A stretch of 21,428 nucleotides of DNA, taken from the NCBI GenBank assembly GCA_013813755.1, contig JACCRD010000031.1, forward strand, positions 1 to 21,428, in the 5' to 3' direction. Positions 1 to 5,780 of the stretch are shown here, in pieces. Position numbers and translations under genes: made by a program. The stretch comes from Acidobacteriota bacterium. GTDB lineage: Bacteria > Acidobacteriota > Blastocatellia > Pyrinomonadales > Pyrinomonadaceae. The notes beneath the pieces are model-generated. The model was not told the origin of the DNA. It ran no database searches and was given only the letters and a program-made list of their open reading frames with translations. Within the stretch, counting starts at the first letter, position 1. Each line of letters starts with the position of its first letter.

Positions 1-80
1 TTTATTATTATACTCCAATTTATACTTTTAAAACTCGCGCCTTTTACTAATTCTAATAGTTTAAAAATTATTATATTTAT
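1..80. other. Candidate DNA unwinding element (AT-rich)
   Basis: This block is mostly A and T, with runs such as TTTATTATTATACTCC and TTAAAAATTATTATATTTAT, interrupted only by a short CTCGCGCC stretch. It lies directly beyond the TAG triplets on the side away from the DnaA boxes, where the duplex first opens in the Bacillus-type origin. The left limit is unknown because the window starts here. Confidence 0.55.
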
Positions 81-81
81 C

Positions 82-96
82 TAGTAGTAGTAGTAG
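82..96 (+). repeat. DnaA-trio-like array, five TAG triplets
   Basis: Five uninterrupted TAG triplets (3'-GAT-5' when read from the DnaA boxes outward) are followed by GGGC and then by two DnaA boxes at 101-117. DnaA-trios, described in Bacillus subtilis as repeats of 3'-[G/A]A[T/A]-5', lie in this position between a GC-rich spacer and the unwinding region and bind the DnaA filament on single-stranded DNA. The match in order and spacing is direct; the role is inferred. Confidence 0.65.
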
Positions 97-100
97 GGGC

Positions 101-338
101 TGTGGAAATGTGGAAAACCCACTTAAACTATTAACAACAAACAAGATGTTTTCCACAGGGGGCTGTGGAAATCCTGTGCAAAACTTTTCAACCTGTGGAA
201 AAAAATGATGAAAAACAATTTTTTCGCTTTTTCCACAGGGCTGATTTTCCGTTGCCTGTGGAAATGTGGAAAACTTTTACTTAAATGTTGCGAACAAAGC
301 TGATACGTAAACAGTGTTATCGACTAAACTGTGGAAAA
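101..338. promoter_or_regulatory. DnaA-box cluster, origin side
   Basis: Nonamers of the form TTTTCCACA (or its complement TGTGGAAAA/T) occur at 101-109, 109-117, 149-157, 164-172, 194-202, 229-237, 257-265, 265-273 and 330-338. A one-mismatch copy is at 175-183, and a further copy lies inside dnaA at 410-418. The 17-base pair TGTGGAAATGTGGAAAA, two boxes overlapping by one base, occurs twice (101-117 and 257-273). The sites use TTTTCCACA rather than the E. coli TTATCCACA. They probably bind DnaA for initiation. Confidence 0.85.
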
Positions 339-371
339 CTTCGCGGAAATTTGCCTCCAAAAAACTTGTAT

Positions 372-1835
372 CTAACTACAAAGATTATCTATAAGCTCGC
401 TGACGACCCTGTGGAAATTTCTGTCGTCCTTAATTGCCGCGCCAATTTTCTCGACCGAGTGGATAACCGTCGTGTGATGTTTTCCTCCATACTCGCGTCC
501 GATTTCCGGAAAACTGTGTCTCGTCAGACGCTTGCACAGATACATCGCCACTTGTCTGGGAACGGCGATTTGCCGGGCGTTATTTTTCGACTTTAATTCG
601 TCAATTGTTAATTTATAATGCGACGCGACGGTTTTCGCGATTCTGTCCATCGATAAACCTTCGGGTTGGTCGCTGTCGATAATGTTACGCATCGCATCCT
701 GCGCCAGCATTTTTGAAATCGGCAAACCGCGCAGCGACGAAATTGCAATTAAACGAACGAGTGATCCTTCCAGCTCTCTAATGTTACTTTTAACTTTACT
801 GGCAATAAAAAACGCGATTTCATCCGGCAGAATCACGCCGTCTAAATCCGCTTTACGCTTCAGAATAGCTACTTTCGTTTCTAAATCGGGCGGTTCGATG
901 TCGGCAATCAAACCCCATTCAAATCTCGAATGAAGACGTTCTTCGAGCGTCGGAATTTCTCTCGGTGGGCAATCGGACGTGATGACGATTTGTTTCTGAT
1001 CGTTATGAAGCGCGTTAAATGTATGGAAAAATTCTTCCTGCGTGCGCTCTTTCCCAGCCATAAACTGCACGTCATCCATCAGAAGCACGTCAATCGAGCG
1101 ATATTTTTCGCGGAAGGTCTGCGTTTTATCGTAACGAATCGCATTGATCAATTCGTTCATAAATTTTTCGGCGGAAATATACGCAACGCGCAGATGTCGG
1201 TTGCGTTCTTTAATCGCGTGACCGGCGGCGTGCATCAAATGAGTTTTTCCAAGCCCGACTCCGCCGTAAATATACATCGGATTATAAGTTTTGCCTGGTG
1301 ACTCGGCGACTGCCAAAGCCGCGGCGTGAGCAAATTGATTACACGAGCCGACGACAAATGTCGGAAAAGTATATTTGCGGTTCAGAGAATTTTCGATCGG
1401 TTCGATGTCAACAAAGTTTGTCGAACTATTTTTTACTAAAACATCGGATTTTAAATTCTCTTTTTGATTAAAACTGTTTGTGATCCGCGGAGCGGCGGCG
1501 ATTGACGGCTGCTTTTCGGAGAAAAATTGCGCGTCGTCTTCGTCATCCGCGAAATTTTCCGCCTGCATTTCCGATTCGTGGACTTCCCAATCAAGGCTGT
1601 ATTGCGTTAAATCGAGTTCCTTTAATGTTTGCGTAATAACATCGGAATAATATGTATCGATCCATTGTTTAGTTACTTGACTGGCGCGAAGGTGCAAAAC
1701 TTTACCCTGCTCATCACAGCCGTCAAATTGAATCGGACGAAACCACGCGTCGAAAATCTGTCTGTTCATCAGACGCTTTTCCACCGATTCGAGAATGTTG
1801 CTCCACACATTTTTGTTTTCTGACAAATATTCCAT
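372..1835 (-). CDS. dnaA: Chromosomal replication initiator protein DnaA
   Basis: DnaA binds origin boxes, oligomerises with ATP and opens the duplex. The 487-residue product has the usual domains. An N-terminal domain I (about 8-90) contains the W-x5-R-x4-F-x2-W-type segment. A variable acidic linker runs to about 150. The AAA+ domain has Walker A GGVGLGKTH (191-199) and Walker B VLLMDDVQF. The C-terminal domain IV has the box-binding signature GGKHHTTVIH. I chose the ATG at 1835 because GGAG lies 7 nt upstream (1843-1846); the frame stays open to a TTG at 1850. The gene points left, away from the rpmH-mnmE genes. Box-like sites lie upstream, near the start (1841-1849, TTCTCCACA, overlapping the Shine-Dalgarno) and downstream, which suggests autoregulation. 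Identity is certain. Confidence 0.97.
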   Translation of the reverse strand: MEYLSENKNVWSNILESVEKRLMNRQIFDAWFRPIQFDGCDEQGKVLHLRASQVTKQWIDTYYSDVITQTLKELDLTQYSLDWEVHESEMQAENFADDEDDAQFFSEKQPSIAAAPRITNSFNQKENLKSDVLVKNSSTNFVDIEPIENSLNRKYTFPTFVVGSCNQFAHAAALAVAESPGKTYNPMYIYGGVGLGKTHLMHAAGHAIKERNRHLRVAYISAEKFMNELINAIRYDKTQTFREKYRSIDVLLMDDVQFMAGKERTQEEFFHTFNALHNDQKQIVITSDCPPREIPTLEERLHSRFEWGLIADIEPPDLETKVAILKRKADLDGVILPDEIAFFIASKVKSNIRELEGSLVRLIAISSLRGLPISKMLAQDAMRNIIDSDQPEGLSMDRIAKTVASHYKLTIDELKSKNNARQIAVPRQVAMYLCKRLTRHSFPEIGREYGGKHHTTVIHSVEKIGAAIKDDRNFHRVVSELIDNLCS

Positions 1836-1859
1836 CTCTTTTCTCCACAATCTTTTCTT

Positions 1860-1903
1860 AAATCTTTGGGAAAACTTTTAAGCATTTTCCCGTCTTAAGA
1901 TTT
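1860..1903 (-). promoter_or_regulatory. Hairpin in the dnaA leader
   Basis: A 7-bp perfect stem GGGAAAA/TTTTCCC (1868-1874 with 1885-1891, 10-nt loop) is enclosed by a second pairing, AAATCT (1860-1865) with AGATTT (1898-1903). On the minus-strand transcript it ends about 14 nt before the dnaA Shine-Dalgarno, so it could affect translation or mRNA stability. The U tract needed for a terminator is missing. Its function is unknown. Confidence 0.3.
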
Positions 1904-1995
1904 TCTCAAGTAGGTCGCGAAACTTTCTTAAGTATTTCTTACAAACCTATATAAGTTGGTCACTTTCAAGGTTTATTCAAAGGTGTTTTAAAAAG

Positions 1996-2029
1996 TTTTC
2001 CACAGGTTTTTCCACAGGGTTGTGGAAAG
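1996..2029. promoter_or_regulatory. DnaA-box cluster upstream of dnaA
   Basis: Three boxes are closely packed: TTTTCCACA at 1996-2004 and at 2008-2016, and the opposite-strand TGTGGAAAG at 2021-2029. Their place about 160 nt upstream of the dnaA start suits both autoregulation of dnaA and the second half of a bipartite origin. Confidence 0.8.
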
Positions 2030-2172
2030 TTGCTTAAAAGCTAAAGTAAAACGTTAAGTCTTTTATTTTCAATAATTTACGAAAGTCAAAACCACCTGAA
2101 ACGGATGAAAGACTATCAGATAAAACACTTAAATGCAAGATAAAATCCACAGGTTTGTGAAAAAGATTTTCG

Positions 2173-2193
2173 AGGCTTCCAAAGCCTTTTTTT
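2173..2193 (+). terminator. Terminator-like hairpin with T tract
   Basis: AGGCTT (2173-2178) pairs with AAGCCT (2182-2187) around a 3-nt loop and is followed by seven T in total (2187-2193). In form it is a small rho-independent terminator reading rightward. No plus-strand gene lies upstream, so it may end an unseen short transcript or be chance. Confidence 0.35.
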
Positions 2194-2202
2194 GACAGCG
2201 AC

Positions 2203-2230
2203 TTGGCAGTGATTTGGATTGTGTTAAACT
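2203..2230 (+). promoter_or_regulatory. Candidate promoter of the nuiA-like gene
   Basis: TTGGCA (2203-2208) and TAAACT (2225-2230) are 16 nt apart, about 30 nt before the ATG at 2261. The -10 hexamer is the same as in the rpmH promoter at 7557. A TTGACA at 2192-2197 is a better -35 but has no well-placed -10. Confidence 0.4.
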
Positions 2231-2260
2231 TGTCTAATTTCAAATTTTGAAGCAAAAATT

Positions 2261-2731
2261 ATGGCGGTGAAGCGAAAAAAATTAAGACATCAGAAGATTG
2301 TTCAATCACCAAAAACATTGTTAAAAAAAACTCCACCTGAAAATAAGCTTTTAGAGTGTTTAACGAACTTAACAGACGGCTTGTTTTACACGAGCGAAAT
2401 TGATGCCGCGATTAGGGCTTTTGTCGGTGACAAAACGGAATCCTTAACACCAGCCGAAATATTAAAACAAACAAAAAGCGCTGCTGATACGCCGGTTGCG
2501 GAAACGGTTTTTACGGAATTTTTTTCAGATTTGACGGAAATACAAGATTGGTTTGGCGAGGAAGAAACGGAAATCGCGCAGAAATTCACTCATTTGAAAG
2601 AATTTTTTGAGCAAAATTTAAAAGACCTAAAAGTTTTTAAAATCGGAAAAATCGAATTAGAAATTTATGTTGTCGGGCTGGACGGCGAAAACAATCTGAC
2701 GGGAATAAAAACAAAAGCTGTTGAAACTTGA
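2261..2731 (+). CDS. Nuclease A inhibitor (NuiA)-like protein
   Basis: The 156-residue product begins with a basic, Lys/Arg-rich tail (1-27). Residues 28-156 match the nuclease A inhibitor family as I recall it from Anabaena NuiA. Matching stretches are LTDGLFYTSE, the EILKQT segment, FFSDLTEIQDWF, the acidic EEETEIAQKF stretch, LKVFKIGKIELEIYVVG and the terminal LTGIKTKAVET. NuiA blocks the non-specific DNA/RNA endonuclease NucA of the beta-beta-alpha-metal type. No such nuclease is encoded nearby, so the target is unknown and the protein may have another job. There is no signal peptide, so it should be cytoplasmic. The start lacks a clear Shine-Dalgarno. The gene stands alone, divergent from dnaA and convergent with the DUF2807 gene. 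Confidence 0.85.
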   Translation: MAVKRKKLRHQKIVQSPKTLLKKTPPENKLLECLTNLTDGLFYTSEIDAAIRAFVGDKTESLTPAEILKQTKSAADTPVAETVFTEFFSDLTEIQDWFGEEETEIAQKFTHLKEFFEQNLKDLKVFKIGKIELEIYVVGLDGENNLTGIKTKAVET

Positions 2732-2741
2732 AACAGTGAAA

Positions 2742-2818
2742 AGTGGTAAACGGTAAGTGGTGAGTGAAAAACAAAAGTTTCAAAAATAGTTTTCACTCAC
2801 CACTTACCGTTTACCACT
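2742..2818. repeat. Perfect 29-bp inverted repeat between convergent genes
   Basis: The 29-nt arms at 2742-2770 and 2790-2818 are exact reverse complements, with a 19-nt loop. Each arm is built from similar short words (GTGGTAAACGGTAAGTGGTGA). The element lies 11 nt after the nuiA-like stop codon and ends 8 nt before the end of the convergent DUF2807 gene. A bidirectional terminator is the simplest reading, although T runs are short. A copy of a dispersed intergenic repeat is the alternative. Confidence 0.75.
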
Positions 2819-2825
2819 AAAAAAT

Positions 2826-3506
2826 TCATTTCTTCTTGACAGAGCTTGCGCCCGAAGACTTTGGTATCACATTTTTGGGTTCACCTGTGTAATAAATGCT
2901 GCTCGCGCCGGAAGCATCAGCTTTTAGTTCGTTTGCCGCGGAGATTGTCGCGCTGCTTGCGCCGGTTGCTTCGACATCGGCATTTTCAACCCTCAACTTT
3001 TCCGCGTTAATTTCGCTTGCGCCGCTCGCTTCTGCCGTCAAATCCTTCGCTTCGCCGTCAATTGTTATCTTCGACGCGCCGCTCGCGTCCAGATCGAGCG
3101 CATCGGCTTTAACGTTTGAAACAGAGGCGGTTGACGCGCCCGAAATGCTTAAACCTTTGACTTCAGGCATCGAAATTTTGATGGAAGCTTTATTTTGCAT
3201 TGAAATTTTGCCATCCGTATAAATTTTCAGAGTATCGCCGCGAACTTCGGTTTTAATATACTGCAAAAGATTGTCGTCGGCTTCAATGACCACGCTAAAA
3301 TCTTTTTGCGCGGTAAGTTCAACGTTCAGCGCACCGCTCGCGTCGACTTTGTTGAATCCTGAAACACTTCGCGGCTCGCTTTTCAATGTTCCTGAACCGC
3401 GAACGTCGCCGCCCAAGTTATTCGTTCCACCCAAGCCGCAGCCACTGGCAAAAAATAATCCAATTAACAAAGCCGCCGTAAAAACAATCAAACCTACTTT
3501 TTTCAT
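2826..3506 (-). CDS. DUF2807 (head GIN domain) lipoprotein
   Basis: The 226-residue product starts with a lysine pair, a hydrophobic stretch and the lipobox-like ASGC near residue 23, so it is probably an exported lipoprotein. The mature part fits the DUF2807 family: FNKVDASGALNVEL near the start, then repeated GAS turns (SISGAS, DASGAS, EASGAS, EATGAS, DASGAS, SSGAS) spaced about 17-20 residues, as in a right-handed beta-solenoid. The molecular function of the family is unknown; such proteins are thought to sit at the cell envelope. The ATG at 3506 was chosen because a strong Shine-Dalgarno (GGAGGTGA) precedes it and it gives a clean signal peptide. The frame extends 23 codons further upstream without these marks. 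Confidence 0.88.
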   Translation of the reverse strand: MKKVGLIVFTAALLIGLFFASGCGLGGTNNLGGDVRGSGTLKSEPRSVSGFNKVDASGALNVELTAQKDFSVVIEADDNLLQYIKTEVRGDTLKIYTDGKISMQNKASIKISMPEVKGLSISGASTASVSNVKADALDLDASGASKITIDGEAKDLTAEASGASEINAEKLRVENADVEATGASSATISAANELKADASGASSIYYTGEPKNVIPKSSGASSVKKK

Positions 3507-3510
3507 AAAC

Positions 3511-3518
3511 TCACCTCC
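3511..3518 (-). promoter_or_regulatory. Strong ribosome binding site deciding the DUF2807 start
   Basis: GGAGGTGA on the minus strand lies 4 nt (7 from the GGAGG core) before the ATG at 3506. It is one of the few strong Shine-Dalgarno sequences in the window and rules in favour of the internal start. Confidence 0.8.
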
Positions 3519-3603
3519 AAAAATATTCTTCGTAAACTTTGAAAATGAAACGAAAAGCCTTTTATCAAAGTTCAATAAAAATTATTTGGCAGCTATTCAG
3601 CAG

Positions 3604-5226
3604 TTATTTCGCAAATGCCCAGTATGAAAGAAATGCCTGCACGATTCCGATGATCAAGCCGAAAAGTGCGCCGAAAAGTTCAATTGTACGAAGGTGTTCT
3701 TTGGCAATCGAAAGGACAAGCGATTCTAGTTTTTCGACCGGATATTTATTAATTTTGTCGCGCACGACGCTGCCGATGTCAAATTCCCTGATCGCTTCGG
3801 GAAGTTTTTCTTTTGCCGCCGCGATAATCGTTTCGGTCAGTGAATTCCCGGCCTGACGCAGTTTTTCTTCGGAAATATGTTCGGAAAGTCTGCCGATTGG
3901 CGCGGCAAGCAGTCTTTCAAATTGATTTGCCAAAACTTTGTTAATAATTTGCAGGGTTTCTTCCCGATTCAGGACGTTCAGTAAACTTCTCGACAACATT
4001 GCTTTGAGTTTTTCTTCAGCTTCGGGATGAGCGGTCTGCAAAATCGCGCCGAGGCTGTGCGGGCGAAGTTTCTGCAAAGTGTCAGTTAAATATGCGGAAA
4101 CTGAAGTCATCATTTCCTCGCTCTGCAAAAGCAAGACGATTTTTTTTGAGATTCGATTTTTAAGGCGTTCGAGCTGTTCGGGCGCGATATTTCCGATGAT
4201 CTCCGGCAGCGGTTTCGCCAGGGCGCCGTCAATTGTTCGGTCAAGAAAATTCCTGGCTTCTTCGGCGAAAAAATCACCGCGCAACATATCTTCCACACGC
4301 CTGGGCAAACCTTCATTTACTAAATCGTCAACTTCGCGCAAAAGATTGTCGCGCGAGACGAACATTTTTTTGAAAAACGGAAGCTGTTCATAATAGCCGT
4401 GAACTTCGCTTTTTATCAACGTGCCGATTTGATTACGGGTTCGTTCGGCAGTCGCAATTTCGGCTAGCTGGTGAATTATCGGTTCAATTTGTCCGCTCGC
4501 TTTTTCTTTCAGAAGCGCGACCGCGTCCGGCGTAAACATCTCGCCCAGAGCGGTTTGTGTATTTGCTAAATCATCGACGCGCCGACTGATAAAATCTCTA
4601 ATCTTTTGCTCGAAAGCCGGTTCTTTAATAACACTTCGAATTCTGGTCTCGAGAAAACTTAAAATCTTGGTAAATGTTTCTTCGTCAACAGTTTCAGAAA
4701 TTCTGCGCGACAAAAATTCGTCAACTCTGCGCCCGACAAATCCGTCAATTGAACTGGTGGTTTCTTCGCTTTTGAGAACGCTCTCGATATGCATGGAAAT
4801 TTTCAACTGCAAAGCGAAAACTGCTTCTAAAATCGGTTCTCGAAAATTTATCGGCAGAGCTTCAATCAGCGACGGATGATCCTGTGAAATCAATTCTTTG
4901 GAGTAAGAATCAACGACGCTCTGAATTTTTTTGCGGAGAAATTCCTTGCCGAAAAGCTCTTCGACAATTGTTTCCTGCGAAACTAATTCCTCACCGACGG
5001 CTTTTCCGATTGCTTCCGCCAGACGACCTCTGTGGCGCGGAATCATTCCCTGCGGAAAAACGGTTAAGCCAAACAATTTCACCGGATTACGCGGACTAAA
5101 AAGCATCCGCACCGCCAGCCACGCGCCGACATAACCGTGAACGGTCGCAAAAACTATAAGGAGTGCGACTTGCACCCACAAAAGTTTGAAAAACGCTTCA
5201 ATAATTTGAAAAAATTCCATTTGCAA
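3604..5226 (-). CDS. DUF445 family membrane protein
   Basis: The 540-residue product fits DUF445 (YheB/YjiN-like). One N-terminal membrane segment (about 14-40) is followed by the family stretch VRMLFSPRNPVKLFGLTVFPQGMIPRHRGRLAEAIGKAVGEELVS. Then comes a very long, charged, mostly helical region with repeated 'VDDL/ LRR / ISEE' type helices, and a C-terminal membrane segment (about 513-537, LFGALFGLIIGIVQAFLSYWAF). The function of the family is not established. Two start codons are close together (5226 and 5220); neither has a Shine-Dalgarno, so the first two residues are uncertain. The gene lies in a run of three minus-strand genes with gaps of about 76-97 nt, possibly separate transcripts. 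Confidence 0.85.
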   Translation of the reverse strand: MQMEFFQIIEAFFKLLWVQVALLIVFATVHGYVGAWLAVRMLFSPRNPVKLFGLTVFPQGMIPRHRGRLAEAIGKAVGEELVSQETIVEELFGKEFLRKKIQSVVDSYSKELISQDHPSLIEALPINFREPILEAVFALQLKISMHIESVLKSEETTSSIDGFVGRRVDEFLSRRISETVDEETFTKILSFLETRIRSVIKEPAFEQKIRDFISRRVDDLANTQTALGEMFTPDAVALLKEKASGQIEPIIHQLAEIATAERTRNQIGTLIKSEVHGYYEQLPFFKKMFVSRDNLLREVDDLVNEGLPRRVEDMLRGDFFAEEARNFLDRTIDGALAKPLPEIIGNIAPEQLERLKNRISKKIVLLLQSEEMMTSVSAYLTDTLQKLRPHSLGAILQTAHPEAEEKLKAMLSRSLLNVLNREETLQIINKVLANQFERLLAAPIGRLSEHISEEKLRQAGNSLTETIIAAAKEKLPEAIREFDIGSVVRDKINKYPVEKLESLVLSIAKEHLRTIELFGALFGLIIGIVQAFLSYWAFAK

Positions 5227-5302
5227 TTAATGAGTCCAAAGTCCGATGCCTAAAGTTTAATAATCAATTATGACGCGTTTCTAACTTTGGATTTTTGACT
5301 AT

Positions 5303-5686
5303 TTAAAAAACCTGAAAGCCTTTTGATTTAAGACAAAATTCGGAAAAATCTTTTAGCCAATCGTAGCTGGCGCTATAATTTTTCCATTCTTCATCTTCAT
5401 CGCGGTAAAACGTGCCGTCATCCGGCTTGTCTGTGACGCTTAAATCCAGAAGCATCCGTTTATTCGGTGCAAGTCGCGGTAGAATTTCATCGCGAATTTT
5501 TTCGCCGATTGTTTGCGCTTCTTCGTGTGAAAATTGCGCGCCGGTGGCGTTGTAATTCATCTGGCGCAATTTTCCCTCGTCCACAATATCAAAACTCTTA
5601 ATTATTTCTACTGCCGGTTTCCAATTCCAGACGTTTGCCCGCAGCTCAAAACTTTCCGAGCTTAAATCCATTAATGTAAAACTCAT
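5303..5686 (-). CDS. Small conserved-looking hypothetical protein
   Basis: I do not recognise a named family. The 127-residue product is soluble, acidic and Trp/Tyr-rich, without signal peptide or membrane segment. Notable stretches are LRANVWNWKPAVEII, MNYNATGAQFSHEEA, the PDDGTFYRDEDEEWKNYSA block and FSEFCLKSKGF at the C-terminus. The density of such distinctive residues, and the coding-like reading frame ending before purM's divergent start, support a real gene. Only an A-rich GAAAAA stretch precedes the ATG. Function unknown. Confidence 0.7.
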   Translation of the reverse strand: MSFTLMDLSSESFELRANVWNWKPAVEIIKSFDIVDEGKLRQMNYNATGAQFSHEEAQTIGEKIRDEILPRLAPNKRMLLDLSVTDKPDDGTFYRDEDEEWKNYSASYDWLKDFSEFCLKSKGFQVF

Positions 5687-5765
5687 AATTTTTCTTTTTT
5701 GACTCCCTGCAAAATGCTAAACGCTAAACCTCTTTTCAGTTAATGAAGTTTTGCCGTGAAAGAGT

Positions 5766-5771
5766 TATAAT
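5766..5771 (+). promoter_or_regulatory. Consensus -10 element just before purM
   Basis: TATAAT lies 9 nt before the purM ATG. Transcription would begin at about 5778, leaving a 5' leader of only a few bases. No good -35 is seen 16-18 nt upstream, so the call rests on the perfect -10 and its place. Confidence 0.4.
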
Positions 5772-5780
5772 CGCTTTTTT

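Larger units (their letters stand above)
1..371. other. oriC: Putative replication origin (oriC) region downstream of dnaA
   Basis: No gene is seen here. From left to right the stretch holds an AT-rich block (1-80), five TAG triplets (82-96), a short GC-rich spacer (96-100) and a dense set of DnaA-box-like nonamers up to the dnaA stop codon at 372. Box clusters beside dnaA are the usual mark of a chromosomal origin. The rest of the neighbourhood (rpmH, rnpA, yidC, mnmE, mnmG, parA, parB) is also the typical origin-side gene set. Function is inferred; dnaN would be expected to the left but lies outside the window. Confidence 0.8.
1851..2172. other. Intergenic region upstream of dnaA
   Basis: No gene is supported between dnaA and the divergent nuiA-like gene. 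The stretch holds the dnaA leader hairpin, two CTTAAG palindromes (1894-1899 and 1927-1932) and the upstream DnaA-box cluster. A weak -10-like TATATA lies on the minus strand near 1949-1954, without a convincing -35, so the dnaA promoter is not resolved. An additional AAATCCACA (2143-2151) resembles a degenerate DnaA box. Confidence 0.5.

Noticed and set aside
82..96. TAG triplets as a plain microsatellite
   Set aside because: Possible, but the exact position between boxes with a GC spacer and AT-rich DNA fits DnaA-trios, so the functional reading was preferred.
2034..2255. Open frame of 73 codons on the minus strand between dnaA and the nuiA-like gene
   Set aside because: No recognisable similarity or ribosome binding site; it crosses the terminator-like hairpin and the nuiA promoter region, so it is probably chance.
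2742..2818. Inverted repeat as insertion-sequence ends or a miniature transposon
   Set aside because: Only 19 nt lie between the arms, no target duplication is seen and no transposase is near. A hairpin or terminator is simpler.
2896..3222. Long plus-strand open frame opposite the DUF2807 gene
   Set aside because: It is the shadow of the Ala/Ser/Gly-rich repeats of the real minus-strand gene and gives a low-complexity Ala/Ser protein without a start signal.
3507..3575. Upstream start of the DUF2807 gene
   Set aside because: It would place 23 charged and aromatic residues before the lipoprotein signal peptide; the strong GGAGGTGA site fixes the start at 3506.
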